A DNA stretch of 64,000 nt from Nectonema munidae (Eukaryota > Nematomorpha > Nectonematoida > Nectonematidae). The position numbers and the translations under genes are program-made. The notes beneath the pieces were generated by a model that searched no databases, was not told the origin of the DNA, and saw only the letters and a program-made list of their open reading frames with translations. This document shows, piece by piece, positions 58,301-64,000 of the stretch. The DNA lies in contig JAUIRK010000971.1 in the NCBI GenBank assembly GCA_030549495.1, positions 1,044,501 through 1,108,500 of the forward strand, read 5' to 3'. Position 1 is the first letter of the stretch. Each line of letters opens with the position of its first letter.

Positions 58301-60617
58301 GTAACCGGTTAGCGTCTGCGTTATAAATGATTTTTAATACAAATCTTCTGCTTTACATTAGATATCGTCTGATTAATTTGGTCGTTAGCCGATTAATCTC
58401 TGAACTTTCGTTATACTGCTCCTCATCTCAAACTTTAAAATGTTTACATATTTTCCTAATAGACTACAATATGTTTCTATCAATTCAACTTTCTAAAACT
58501 TTATCTATTAACTTCGATGTCCCCGAAGGTCTTATTTTCGATATGTATCAATGATATATTTATGATATCTAGTATTCTTGATTATGTTGAAGTAAGTTCT
58601 TCTCTAGATTCAGCTAAGATAATATCTCGTATTCTAAAGTTTACAAATTGGTTCTCAGTTTAAACTGGAAAAAATCTAACTACATCGTTTTTTCTAATGA
58701 TAAACCATTTGATTATTTTTTCTCTACTTTTGATTTTTTAAGATTCAATTTATGAGGTAGGTTTACAATAAATTTTAACAAAACAAAACACTCTTATTGT
58801 ATAAAACTCGGTTCGTTTCGCATATAACATATCGTTTATTTAATTTTTATTTTGCTTCTACGGAAAAATTACTCAAATTACAAAAGTGTTATTTTCAATC
58901 ATGGGTAAATTTCTCACACCAACATTGATAATGCTCTCCTCAAAGTCCAGGATTTGTATGAACTAAAACTGTCCTTGTACACCTAAAAATTCCATCATAG
59001 TCTTCCCTATCCTTTATTCAATCGTATAGCCAATTCTCATCCTCAAACTCACTTCAAATCCTCTCGTTTTAGTAGTTTACTCCTTCCTTTTTAACATCTT
59101 TTATCCTTCATACAATGCTTACCTACAGAATATTGAAAAAATCCATTCCATCGTAAACACGCTCTCAAACTTCCCACGTATTTCATTTTACAAATCCCGC
59201 ATAAAGAAAAAACTTTTTGATACATATGCATCACAAAACTGTAATCAAAATGAGTGCTATATTTGTAACACGCACTTTATATAAATGCTGTTTCTGATAT
59301 ATTTATCTAAGAAGTATTAATTAATATATGAATGCTTCGCTTATTCTGCTGTTTTTAATATAATTTGTAATTATGTACTACCATTAAGTATATTAGTAAT
59401 TTTTGTAACAAGATGTAAGGAAAAAATTATTATTTATTGAAGAGATGGCTATCGCGGATCTCAGGTATGCCAGGAACCAATTGTGAATATAAAGAAAAGC
59501 TCGCTACTATTCCTCTGGATAGGCTTAAAGAAGAGCTGTGAAGAAGAGTGGTAGAGATCTTCGATTAGTTAGTCTTGGTGTTCGGGAATTTATATACTTT
59601 GTGTAAATGTAATATGGTGTTATATTTCAAATAAACGTAAGCTTGAATGTTGTTGTAAATATATGTGATAATTGGTGATATTTAAATAATGTGATACCTT
59701 TGATTAGCATTTCTTTGAGTGTGTAATTTAAATAAGGTGGGAAAATGTGGTGCAATTATATATAAATTCCAATAAAATTGAATAAAGATTTTTTAATCTT
59801 TATTTTTTGATATATGTACTTTTAACATTTTGATGTTAAACTTTCCAGGAGGTCTTTTCGCCTTTAATATAATCGATCTAACTAATATTGGAATATTTCA
59901 CTATAATTAGAATTCTGTTAATTGAATTTATAGCATACAATTTCTATCTTGTGAACTACAGCATTTATTTTGAAATAAATAACTCTTACTCCTATTCTAA
60001 ATCTTAAATCTATATATTCTACAATAAAATTTGGCATTTTTATTCTCCAGACTTCATTATTCTTTAAATTTTTGGATGAAAACAAAAACAGTTGAAAAAT
60101 TCTTAACTTGGAAATAATTTTATTTAAGCGACAACTTATTATCCTATTTTACGACATTATTAGAATTCTCTTGAAGAAAATTAATCTGATGATTTCTTAG
60201 AGAAGTCAACATTAGTGTTTTAGAGGTTTTGTGATCAATGACTATAATGTCATTTTGAATAATGTACTGTCATAGCATGAAACTTTTTCACAATGATTTA
60301 ATATATTTTCACTGCTTTAAATTTTTTCATATTCTTGGCTCCTGTAAATTAGTGCAACCAAAAAAACAAAATGTGTTTAATTGTACAAAATGCAGTGAAG
60401 TTAATATGCCATTCAAATCATGGAATTAATTTAGGGTAAAAAAAAAATTACTTTTTCTCATCGCTACAAAAGTTATCGTGAAGTAGAACTCGATAGAGGT
60501 AAATGTTTGGACACAAAAATCTTGAATTATGCTCTACAGTCATTAAATTTAGTTCTTTTTGGAGTTTTGTGAACTCTTCCAAAGGATTTTCGTGATTGGT
60601 TGAGACAACAAAAATGC
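25116..60617 (-). CDS. TRAPPC8: TRAPPC8 (Trs85) gene span, at least 18 coding exons
   Basis: This is the orthologue of TRAPPC8, the TRAPP III-specific subunit. In yeast and animals it directs the complex to autophagosomal and ER-Golgi membranes to activate Rab1. Exons were placed by GT...AG sites, matching phase and similarity to the human protein. About 1,188 residues are recovered against 1,435 in human. Strong anchors are SPELQMRKLADL, RCVLLSTDLL...ESDLRSALLLEQ, AVDHINFTIG and the C-terminal region. The order matches human throughout. Missing are the first ~140 residues and one exon between 39,169 and 43,241. The stop codon (25116-25118) lies within CAATAAAATAC, so an AATAAA overlaps it. 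Introns range from 52 bp to several kb, and the large ones hold transposons. The exons are open and the junction phases agree, with one weak junction near 54.9 kb, so the gene is probably functional. Confidence 0.92.
26217..26324. repeat. 54-bp tandem duplication, GC-rich, with hairpins
   Basis: Two copies at a 54-bp period of a unit with AGGTCTGGCAAGACCTCCGG and GGAGACAACTTGCC. Each unit holds the perfect 6-bp stem AGGTCT/AGACCT with loop GGCA. The copies differ at few positions, so the duplication is recent. Its G+C is far above the surroundings. Within the last TRAPPC8 intron. Confidence 0.75.
27619..29269. repeat. Long inverted repeat (foldback element), arms ~870 and ~719 bp
   Basis: The left arm 27619-28488 and right arm 28551-29269 are near-perfect reverse complements around a 62-bp spacer. 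Both tips read TCTCATAACCTGTACGG, and the inner edges read TTGGCTCCCCTTACTTTTA. The arms contain two kinds of tandem repeat. One is a 28-bp unit (CTCCAACCTGTATACTACGA...), about five copies near the left tip. The other is a 161-bp unit near the centre, with about one copy more on the left. Mirror-image 80-codon frames in the arms arise from the symmetry and are not genes. Tandem-repeat arms and a short centre recall Foldback-type transposons. I found no target duplication. It lies in the 4.26-kb intron before the last TRAPPC8 exon. Confidence 0.88.
29662..29900 (-). CDS. TRAPPC8: TRAPPC8 exon ('YEIHHPFSSPN')
   Basis: FKTTLFAFLDYDQYEIHHPF then ECLFEFALTLKNYSKHTV parallels human IKTSLHYPESFNHPFHQKSLCLVPVTLLLSNCSKADV. 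A run of acidic residues (DEEEEVNE) sits where human has a variable loop. Acceptor TTCTTGTAG, donor ATTAC|GTAATT in phase 2. Confidence 0.9.
29955..30059 (-). CDS. TRAPPC8: TRAPPC8 exon ('AIIINDNGLSSKCYGQQIL')
   Basis: (WE)AIIINDNGLSSKCYGQQIL matches human (WK)AYVVEDSKQLILEGQHHVIL. 35 codons, phase 0, acceptor TTAACTAG, donor ACAAAA|GTACTT. The next intron is only 54 bp. Confidence 0.88.
30123..30222 (-). repeat. tRNA-like SINE head, family 3, copy 2
   Basis: The reverse strand reads GGGGCGTGAGTAAGGTTAAT ... ATGGGTTTCGATTCCG, close to 41148-41220 and with a better box B. It continues with GTGCCTTCTCGATGAAAACA. It lies about 60 bp from a TRAPPC8 exon. Confidence 0.5.
31806..34554 (+). mobile_element. 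Decayed DNA transposon with a multiplied 5' coding end
   Basis: Approximate inverted ends (GGGGTGCACATCATGGTAGG left; CCCTACCCTAGTGCACATTC right). The plus strand carries a broken transposase-like ORF: CTCKLRVRSCDDNTVKC, VPLEERAYLKDQRDKVGSKG, RSIPIKAATDRYLAQEVADV, and SQSVERAVKLTSEAS near 34.15 kb. These resemble an uncharacterised protein family spread through invertebrate genomes, including a 'C/S-x-QxVERxVKLVTEAS'-like tail. I infer a transposase but cannot assign the superfamily. The frame is interrupted about ten times. It lies antisense in a TRAPPC8 intron. Confidence 0.65.
31895..32113 (+). repeat. Four tandem copies of a ~55-bp unit carrying an ATG
   Basis: The unit begins AATGGCTAAAAGAAAAG and continues TTTCTCTCACCAGAAATC, AAAGTTTTAAAAATTTT. 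The ATGs stand at 31895, 31949, 32004 and 32059, spaced 54, 55 and 55 bp. The last copy runs straight into the transposase-like frame (MAKRKVSLTRNQSFKNF then CGKPSLDETELP). So the repeats are copies of its N-terminal coding end. The units are not in one common frame. Confidence 0.8.
34590..34830 (-). repeat. Dispersed repeat, second copy of 15405-15640
   Basis: Reverse complement of the 15.4-kb copy over about 230 bp, with a G-run/C-run near one edge (CAGGGGGAGGGGGGCGAAAA). It abuts the right end of the transposon at 31806-34554, whose insertion may have split it. Confidence 0.6.
35091..35281 (-). CDS. TRAPPC8: TRAPPC8 exon ('VDITICIIWE')
   Basis: FSLNANSNLIENDVCLKFFE ... GAEVDITICIIWE matches human YTFADIIFGNEQ...SEVDLNIVILWK. 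The insert KKKKTSTQQSLSGEEFRGSN is basic and polar and lies in the variable loop also seen in human. Acceptor CTACAAAG is weak but in phase; donor TGGGAA|GTATGC. Confidence 0.88.
35346..36336 (-). CDS. TRAPPC8: TRAPPC8 large exon (beta-sandwich region)
   Basis: The 330-codon exon starts INIYITPLKESDVAITYISY (human LKLFPHHIGELHILGVVYNLG). It continues through FVQIEVSNVPPLTHSGSIIP (human LLEVFFIHFPTGLLCGEIRK), VVYLLHRSKTEYRILHKSLN and ISARANRS (human ILRHTAIICTSRSLNVRATVCRS). These segments form stacked Ig-like domains typical of the Trs85/TRAPPC8 C-terminal half. The donor AGTTTTAA|GTATCT gives the right phase for the next exon across a 64-bp intron. Confidence 0.93.
36962..37027 (-). CDS. TRAPPC8: TRAPPC8 66-bp microexon ('PTNELTLGANESKN')
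   Basis: LDDVLSLLPTNELTLGANESKN corresponds to human EVISEFLINGEESKV. Perfect sites (ATTGCAG and AAAAAT|GTAAGT). 22 codons, phase 0 at both ends. Confidence 0.88.
37715..38140. repeat. Pair of diverged direct repeats ('CTGTTCA...GGTCCGG')
   Basis: Two units, about 37715-37870 and 37985-38140, share CTGTTCA, GGTT(A/C)GGTTAA-like words, GGCCTA/GCCCGG words, CAAATTATAGAC/CAAACTATAGGC and a closing GACCGGGC / CACCGGACCC. They look like two copies of one non-autonomous element. TAGGCCTGTTCA could be a hAT-type tip. Intron sequence. Confidence 0.5.
38465..38574 (-). CDS. TRAPPC8: TRAPPC8 exon ('KFRIELKFFNFYKIPVLL')
   Basis: (E)KFRIELKFFNFYKIPVLL then SKFRLRGN corresponds to human EPITVEVAFRNPLKVLLLLTDLSLLWKF, the first of the C-terminal Ig/ASPM-like beta domains. 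Acceptor CTATTTTAG, donor TTAGAT|GTAAGC, phase 0. Confidence 0.87.
38956..39168 (-). CDS. TRAPPC8: TRAPPC8 exon (before 'EKFRIELKFF')
   Basis: It encodes LDHDDVHDCVANAEKLSTLI ... SLPKCINHLINPSCKPILHVN. It is placed by good sites (ATTCCTTAG and AATG|GTATGT), by phase with the following exon, and by its position before the human EPITVEV segment. Identity is low, as in other arthropods for this part. The phase shows that one more exon must precede it. Confidence 0.78.
40203..40501. mobile_element. hAT MITE with perfect 8-bp duplication
   Basis: The ends CAGGGATGGACCGAG and GGATCCCCCACTG are approximate inverted repeats. CCTGAAAG stands on both sides (40195-40202 and 40502-40509). Near its left end is a run of about 22 C (40237-40258). 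It has no ORF of its own. Confidence 0.88.
41148..41220 (+). repeat. tRNA-like SINE head, family 3
   Basis: GGGGGCGTGAGTAAGGTTGA and a box-B-like GGGTTCAACCC, about 45 bp apart. The family is shared with 30123-30222 (minus strand: GGGGCGTGAGTAAGGTTAAT...GGGTTTCGATTCC). It resembles the 5' half of a tRNA but does not close a full cloverleaf. Confidence 0.5.
41250..42065 (-). repeat. Composite dispersed repeat, copy B2
   Basis: Reverse-complement relative of 11930-12880. It contains the inner hAT-like block (GACAAAGCAGATGCCATCC ... CCACTGTTCTTGCTCAACAAGG) once, followed by the outer block with TCTAACCAAGTGAAGGTT and CAGTCAGACCTCATTTATCC. The 84-codon reverse ORF at 41252-41506 belongs to the repeat. 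Confidence 0.65.
42060..42975 (+). mobile_element. LINE fragment, reverse transcriptase C-terminal part
   Basis: Successive frames carry GVHQGSVLSPLLF (RT motif), CSICGSRVVRNAI...WVHKRCSGIHGSL (a CCHC-like zinc motif set within these LINE proteins), EVVKEFCYLGNVL, ARIRADWRKFNDV, RLRWMGHLERMD and KKTWKDVVKEDM. This is the usual C-terminal order of RTE-like or related non-LTR retrotransposons of invertebrates. The longest open piece is 42202-42651. The frame shifts several times, so it is dead. It lies antisense in a TRAPPC8 intron, just beyond a dispersed repeat copy. Confidence 0.8.
43242..43375 (-). CDS. TRAPPC8: TRAPPC8 exon ('RQLLFLGDPFSSLEYLKNLL')
   Basis: RQLLFLGDPFSSLEYLKNLL then RPLTHRESVHFQTTSFNEIC aligns with human RQSYTLRQLDNAVSAFRHILINESKQSAAQQGAFLREYL. 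Acceptor ACTTCAG, donor TATCAG|GTAAAC, phase 0. The next exon (about 70 residues in human) was not found before 39,168. Confidence 0.93.
43428..43590 (-). CDS. TRAPPC8: TRAPPC8 exon ('AVDHINFTIG')
   Basis: RPMLKKFVFYIILSGYRYIR then AGFTEHGIKCYKLAHKLY and WRLAVDHINFTIG match human SPMVRKYAFHMILAGHRFSKAGQKKHALRCYCQAMQVYKGKGWSLAEDHINFTIG. Acceptor CATTTAG, donor ATTG|GTAAAT. Only 52 bp separate it from the next exon. Confidence 0.95.
45635..45806 (-). CDS. TRAPPC8: TRAPPC8 exon ('RCVLLSTDLLRSL')
   Basis: MRCVLLSTDLLRSLGLFAEA then AAQYIKLADEESDLRSALLL and EQSAFCFLKNCK match human RCVLLSAELLKSQSKYSEAAALLIRLTSEDSDLRSALLLEQAAHCFINMK. It has the highest identity of any exon here. Acceptor TTCTTCAG. 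The donor is AAG|GTTTTT, which departs from consensus at +3 to +5 but is in phase 0, fitting the next exon. Confidence 0.95.
45875..46174. mobile_element. hAT MITE with perfect 8-bp duplication
   Basis: The 300-bp element starts CACTGTTTCCCAAGCTGG and ends TTGGGAACCACTG. GTCTACAG stands on both sides (45867-45874 and 46175-46182). It lies only about 70 bp upstream of a TRAPPC8 exon, near the branch-point side of the intron. Confidence 0.9.
46887..48813 (-). mobile_element. DNA transposon, 1.93 kb, 5-bp duplication
   Basis: The inverted ends CAGGGTTGCCACTTTTTT face each other at 46887 and 48813, and CAATT flanks both sides (46882-46886 and 48814-48818). Further inward the ends share AATTT(T)CCTGA-like words. 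The reverse strand holds remains of a transposase: KHCPVRWVERVERVLLIYDN near 48.3-48.45 kb recalls the conserved 'K(H)CxVRWLE' region of a transposase-like family common in aquatic invertebrates. It ends in a lysine/glutamate-rich tail. The reading frame is broken repeatedly. The 5-bp duplication does not suit hAT (8 bp), so I leave the superfamily open. It sits in a TRAPPC8 intron, same strand. Confidence 0.8.
48820..49400 (+). other. Unassigned, locally GC-richer stretch interrupted by a transposon
   Basis: Together with 46,600-46,886 this flanks the transposon at 46,887-48,813. Both sides have mixed, protein-like composition on the plus strand, for instance FEVREFTDRLDDLFHNGHGD before it, but with stops in every frame. 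It may be an older dead element or pseudogene. I do not recognise the family. Confidence 0.3.
50055..50152 (-). CDS. TRAPPC8: TRAPPC8 exon ('EMSALCSYFQSG')
   Basis: EMSALCSYFQSG...YPFSQMDSAISYYLGVC matches human EMAAVSAFLQPGAPRPYPAHYMDTAIQTYRDIC. Acceptor TTTTACAG, donor TGCAA|GTATGC in phase 2. The phase fits the exon at 45,635-45,806 exactly. Confidence 0.93.
51843..51993 (-). CDS. TRAPPC8: TRAPPC8 exon ('SPELQMRKLADL')
   Basis: YSNESPELQMRKLADLSFLF then HCYEFALICYNSLKRDF and HYAGVL aligns with human YPPEAPELQIRKMADLCFLVQHYDLAYSCYHTAKKDF...YAAGAL. This is the start of the TPR-like helical repeat region and one of the best conserved parts of the family. Acceptor TTTTCAG, donor GTGCTG|GTATAT. 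Confidence 0.94.
52040..54840. other. TRAPPC8 intron, repeats only
   Basis: It contains a GACTCC-type repeat (about 52735-52905) and a pogo/Tigger-like region. In the latter, CCCTTAATAATCCGAAAA at about 53137 and GCTAATCCGACAGCCTCCAA near 54085 may be the two ends of a decayed element. I recognise no protein in it. Confidence 0.4.
54659..54760. mobile_element. Pogo/Tigger-like terminus relic
   Basis: CAGTGTAACCTCTTTATAAT resembles the CAGT-rrACCTCgaTATAA ends of Tigger-type elements. An inverse-looking TATAGGGAGGTTTGCC follows within 80 bp. A similar single tip, CAGTGAAACCTGCTTTATAC, occurs at about 36465. Weak evidence. Confidence 0.35.
54905..54954 (-). CDS. TRAPPC8: TRAPPC8 short exon ('SRKALHKSIFTATKK')
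   Basis: ILSRKALHKSIFTATKK matches human LISRKGLSRSLFSATKK. The next codons read W-F as in human (KKWF), but the frame then closes a little further on. The only in-phase donor I see is AAAAA|GTGGTT, just before the W codon. So either the exon is short here, or the true 3' end differs by a base from what is shown. The start (TTTTTAG|ATT) is clear. Confidence 0.7.
55021..55167 (-). CDS. TRAPPC8: TRAPPC8 exon ('FTLDDIKQIRKFL')
   Basis: FTLDDIKQIRKFLYSFCCNG then LFPWVERQLRVWHEQ matches human LTLTDHDRIRQFIQEFTFRGLLPHIEKTIRQLNDQ. It is 49 codons in phase 0 at both ends, with donor GAACAA|GTGATT. Confidence 0.9.
56049..56170 (-). CDS. TRAPPC8: TRAPPC8 linker exon
   Basis: Bounded by TTTTTAG and an excellent donor, GAAGAT|GTACGT. 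It encodes a serine/acid-rich stretch (SDVNISNSNPISSSQSSP ... FYAFNED). This corresponds to the variable low-complexity linker between the N-terminal domain and the GACLTLTD segment of human TRAPPC8. Supported by position and phase rather than by residue identity. Confidence 0.7.
56912..57078 (-). CDS. TRAPPC8: TRAPPC8 exon ('GSCFLLRINSKS')
   Basis: ALSYFQNLQSVYETGSCFLLRINSKS aligns with human AEAIYEEMKQKYGTQGCYLLKINSRT. The acceptor is ATTAAG|G, giving K-A across the junction. The donor is taken as AATT|GTGTTAGT because that phase fits the next exon; a GTTAGT donor two bases on is the alternative. The end of the exon enters the poorly conserved linker. Confidence 0.85.
57150..57430 (-). repeat. 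Possible SINE-like block
   Basis: The reverse strand contains AGGCTTACGTGGTAAAGATG followed by GAGGTTCAATCTGA, a box-B-like word with an A-box-like region before it, then a GC-richer body with AAAGCCGACGAGCG. Suggestive of a tRNA-derived repeat, but no second copy is in the window. Confidence 0.3.
57443..57886 (-). CDS. Unrecognised 147-codon ORF nested in a TRAPPC8 intron
   Basis: A continuous frame on the same strand as TRAPPC8, between the exons at 60.45 and 57.08 kb. It starts MKISHFIKIFSNLAFIIINS, a basic-hydrophobic stretch like a signal peptide. A moderately polar region follows with four cysteines (C56, C67, C89, C93; SCRRGC at 88-93), one N-glycosylation site NTT (34-36) and a basic, acidic-tipped tail. 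About 70 bases downstream the same strand has CATCAATAAAAAA, a fitting poly(A) signal. It does not match any part of TRAPPC8 and I recognise no family. It could be a small secreted-protein gene, an exon of another gene, or a chance frame; the base composition (less AT-rich than its flanks) favours something real. Confidence 0.4.
   Translation of the reverse strand: MKISHFIKIFSNLAFIIINSINLITLSPMYIKSNTTKYAAHTETLSDTPSFQWRKCLATNDLYARICFLKYWVLKSMSNYFILNTGPSCRRGCHVSQILTLIVDSFLHPPTKKIRSKIFYNLNRKDGYDLDVQNREIKEVFHFYNST
58020..59290 (+). mobile_element. LINE remnant, CR1/Jockey-like reverse transcriptase
   Basis: The plus strand reads LIYNQILSYFPNNNLLSSQQ then YGFRHHYSI and LLFIDISKAF, the palm-domain signature 'LSxxQxGFR...DxSKAFD' of non-LTR reverse transcriptases. 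Further on, QDLYELKLSLYTYKFHHSLP and RISFYKSRIKKKLF recall the C-terminal part. Several frame breaks separate the parts. It lies antisense in a TRAPPC8 intron. Confidence 0.72.
60452..60617 (-). CDS. TRAPPC8: TRAPPC8 exon, residues ~140-195 (human numbering)
   Basis: The acceptor TTTTTTAG opens an exon reading IFVVSTNHENPLEEFTKLQK...LYRVLLHDNFCSDEK, like human MLVASSSEAEPVEQFSKLSQ...KYYVLLHDVSAGDE. The first codon is split; a preceding T would give Cys as in human. The donor GAGAAAAA|GTAATT leaves phase 2, which joins exactly to the next exon. The upstream exons were not found. Confidence 0.87.
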
Positions 60618-61254
60618 CTAAAAAATAATACATTTTAACATTCCTTCAATAGTATATACATTCATGAAAACCAGGGCGCATAAAGATACACTTTTAGGAA
60701 GGCTGTCAAAATTTTCTATCAATGTTACTAATCAAAATCTCAGATGTGACGCAAAACTCTGATGACTCCAAAGATGCAATTATTGTATATGCAGCCCTAA
60801 ATTTCTAATGCCTCCTATAAAAGCATACAGTATGCCCATTTTTGAAACAATAATCAAATACAAGCTTTAAATATTCATATAAAAAGAGAGACATAATTCT
60901 GAATTAGTCATTGCCTCAAAAAACTAAAAGCATTAACTGTGAACATATGGGTTTTTCAAAAACAGTAATAAAAATGAAATAAAGTAATAATTGCGGTGAA
61001 TGTTGTGTGGGTAAAAGTATTAAGAAGAAATTATGATGATTGTAATATATAGAATATATAATCATTACCATATCGAGTGGTTTAGATGTGATAAAACTTA
61101 TAATAAAGCTACATCGATCATTGATTCGCATGAAACTATATTTAAAATATGCTATTCGAGTTAGAAAAATGACGATATTTTCGTTGTTGTTAGCCCCTAG
61201 ATTATACTATCTCTATATGAGTACAATCTATCAGTTCCAAACAAAGCTTTGTTT

Positions 61255-61295
61255 AAACTGAGAGAGTATTTCCATAAAAGCAAATACTCTCAGGG
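61255..61295. repeat. Short hairpin (13-bp stem)
   Basis: CTGAGAGAGTATTT is followed after about 10 bases by AAATACTCTCAG, its near-perfect complement. Too short for a microRNA precursor of usual form. It may be a MITE core or chance. Confidence 0.4.
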
Positions 61296-62590
61296 AAAAG
61301 TGCAGCAGCGATAAACCAGTGTAATTTCAGCGAACCCGCAAAAATCTCCCATAAGGGTACTGCTGGCTTCTACATATCGCTAGAAATAATATATATATTT
61401 ATAATAATAATATAATATATAATACATGTAAATGAGTCAGATCCAAGCTTCTGCTAAACGGGTTGCCCACAAAGTAGGTAGGTTAACTATTTTGCATGGC
61501 TTTGACCATAGTTTTATTTTGAAAATATTTTCCTTCATTTTTGGAAAGATAAAGATAAAGAAATAAAATTTTTAGAAATTTACGGAAATGTTAAGAAGGT
61601 ATTTTTATGTTGACGATTGTGCTGATTTCATTAATTATACGTTTTATATTTTTCTTCATAACTTCTATACCTATATAAATAATTATCAACTTTTACTTTT
61701 TACCATTGCTTTCAAAAATTTTCTTTAAAAATATAACTTTCAAAAAAACTGGCATACTCCAAAATTTTGATTACTTCTCGGACACTTTACAATTTTCAAG
61801 CTAAATTGATAAATGGATTTTAAACACTTAAAGCTAACTCAAATAATTATTTAAAACTTATTTCAACATTAATGTATCTATGAAGTATTTACTTGTTTGT
61901 ATCAAAATTTGGGCAAATTTGATTTTACTTATATCCTGACTTTTTGTGAAACTTTTCTTAAATTTTGACATTAATTCATAATTAAATTTTTTTAGTTATT
62001 TTAATCTTTCATTTGAACATATTTCACCAAATTATAAAATCTTTTACGCAATTTTGTATTTGAAAAAAATACTTTTTTGTTATCTTTTAAAAATAGTCAT
62101 ATTTTTCATTATTATTTTCTAAATTTAAGGAGACTTTATTAGTAATTTTTTAGTAAAAAAAGCCAATTTAACGATAAAGATACAGAATAACTCCTTTGTT
62201 CAAAATAACGATAAATCTAACGAAGTTATTCTTAGTAGTAAAGATTCAAATCTAATTATTAATATCAAGCCTTTGATAGGTTATCATTTAAAGAAAAATT
62301 ATACATGTTATTGTCAATAATTATATGGATTATTGTTATTATTGATGAAAAAAATTTAGCAAAACATCTGGGCACAGAGAGATATTCCAAAAAGCTAATG
62401 CCCGACCTCTTTTTAAATACTTGAAAACAAATATTTTACTATACGTTGAAAATGAGCATATGATGACAACCAAGTTCGTTTTTTAAACATTTAAGCGGGT
62501 CGACGGTTTTGGAGTTGTTTCTCTGGAAATTTAATGAAGTATTTAAAAAGTATAGATTTTGTATAACATAAAAAAAGTTGTATATTATAC

Positions 62591-63798
62591 TACTGATGGG
62601 ACGATTAATCGGAATCGTATCGGGTTAATCGGAATATCGGGAGTTTTTTAAGGTATCGGAAATCGGCACCGGAGATGAATTATTTAAACCCGATTCCGAT
62701 ACCAAAACGATTCTTAAATATACAGAATGTTGGATAAATAGTTATAACATAAGATTGCATTCTGTAGGGATTTACGTACCGTATTTAATGGGAGTGTGGG
62801 TTGTTAGAATGCTGAACTTGTTACACCAATGTCTTGGGTTTTATTTCCGTCTTCTCAAGGCAAATTACCCATAGATTGATACAAGCAGCTTTAATATGCT
62901 ATTTTGATGAAAATACTCTCTGGTACTAATACTAGTGCTTCTATCTCCCTGACATTTTTTCACGTTTTCTCTCATATTTTTTAATTTTACCAAATTTAAG
63001 TTAATTCTAACTCTATGTAATCAATATTATGAATTACTTTTTGAAATAAATTATCATATTTTTAAATTGTGCTATTACAACAGTAAGAATAAAAGTTATC
63101 TGCGAAAATATAGGTATCAATATTGAAACAATTAAAAGTACTACAGATTTTTCAAAATTATTGAAATGTGCTGATCAATTTTTGTTTTTCAAAAACCTGC
63201 TAAACTGTCTGGTATGTTATGAAAATTCTACTTTTATTAAATATCTTTTAAGTGTACTACGTGAATTTAATGACTATTCCACAAATGCTCTAATTCAATT
63301 ATGATTAATGAATTGAATTAACGCTTTTTTTATCATTAAAATGCATTGTTTTTATCATTTTGAACTCAACATTACATCTTTTATTAATTAAAATAGAACC
63401 ATTGATAGATTTTTCAGGTAATGAACATAACCTCTATTTTTTATCGCGTAATGAACAACACTACAAAAGTTTTCCAACGACTTTTCTTAAAGTCATAACA
63501 ATGCCAAAATTTGGTAGAAATAGTCGTTAGAGATAACTTTTTAGTACTTATTGATCATATGCGCCAGAAGGCCATTCTAAAAGAAACCCTAAAATATTTA
63601 TATGCGTTTATTTCAATGCACTGATATTCAACATATTGTAAATCTTTATTTGCAAGAAGGGATTTGTAACCGTTTGAACTTCTATTTTAAGTAAGCTTTT
63701 GAATATCTAGGCACAATTATTATCGAAGAATCGGAATTTTATCGGGATAATTGGGTAGAATCGGAATCGTTAAAAATCTTGGTATCCTCCCATCACTA
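62591..63798. mobile_element. hAT element, 1.2 kb, perfect 8-bp duplication
   Basis: The ends TACTGATGGGACGATTAATC and GGTATCCTCCCATCACTA are inverted. Each is followed inward by GAATCGGAATCG-type subterminal repeats. TATTATAC flanks both sides (62583-62590 and 63799-63806). No open transposase was seen; a tRNA-like SINE piece sits inside near 62,790. It lies above the last TRAPPC8 exon I could place. Confidence 0.88.
62786..62875 (+). repeat. tRNA-like SINE piece inside the hAT element
   Basis: GGGAGTGTGGGTTGTTAGAA and CTTGGGTTTTATTTCC are spaced like A and B boxes, similar in layout to families 1 and 3 but diverged. If real, it inserted into the hAT element after that one arrived. Confidence 0.35.
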
Positions 63799-64000
63799 TA
63801 TTATACATAAAAAATGTTCCGATGTCATTTTGACCACATGGTAAAGAAAATTTCTTAAAAACGATAATTCTGATATTAATAGTTTTCTCAAAGAGTTAAA
63901 TCAGAGTGAGAAGCCTAGCTAGAGCCGAAAAATTTAGTAAAGGCTATGTAGCCGTGAATTTAAGATGACTTTTTTCTTAATTTTTTGGCATATAAATAAA

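Noticed and set aside
60660-60800. Possible upstream TRAPPC8 exon
   Set aside because: No frame resembles the human residues before 'ACMLVASSS', and no donor fits the needed phase.

Overview
The window is a piece of an AT-rich, repeat-rich animal nuclear genome. The evidence is two conserved animal genes with introns, canonical GT...AG splice sites, and many DNA-transposon, MITE, SINE-like and LINE remnants. The base composition, the intron sizes (52 bp to several kb) and the FLYWCH and transposon content suit an arthropod, perhaps a parasitic copepod; that placement is inference. Nothing looks bacterial or organellar.

Left edge (1-1195): the first coding exon of a Bicaudal-D (BicD) orthologue lies on the minus strand, and the rest of that gene continues beyond base 1. 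Between it and 21.09 kb is about 20 kb in which I find no host coding exon. It is filled with MITEs (several with exact target-site duplications), tRNA-like SINE pieces and other dispersed repeats. At 21,091-22,335 (+) is an intact, intronless 414-codon gene with an N-terminal FLYWCH zinc finger and an unrecognised C-terminal part. A decayed hAT transposase follows on the minus strand (about 23.1-24.6 kb).

From 25,116 to at least 60,617 the minus strand carries one large multi-exon gene, the orthologue of TRAPPC8 (Trs85), a subunit of the TRAPP III tethering complex. I could place 18 coding exons from splice sites, reading-frame phase and similarity to the animal protein, including the natural C-terminus. 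At least one internal exon (between 39.2 and 43.2 kb) and the N-terminal exons (about the first 140 residues, above 60.6 kb or beyond the window) were not found.

The introns of TRAPPC8 act as traps for mobile DNA. They hold a 1.65-kb foldback (long inverted repeat) at 27.6-29.3 kb, a DNA transposon with tandemly multiplied start codons at 31.8-34.6 kb, hAT MITEs with perfect 8-bp duplications, a 1.9-kb transposon with matching ends and a 5-bp duplication at 46.9-48.8 kb, two LINE remnants, and an unexplained 147-codon same-strand ORF with a signal-peptide-like start and a nearby AATAAA at 57.4-57.9 kb. A 1.2-kb hAT element with a perfect duplication lies at 62.6-63.8 kb.

The foldback inside a transcribed intron, the nested ORF and the FLYWCH gene are the items most worth following up. 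I see no evidence for an organised multi-gene system.
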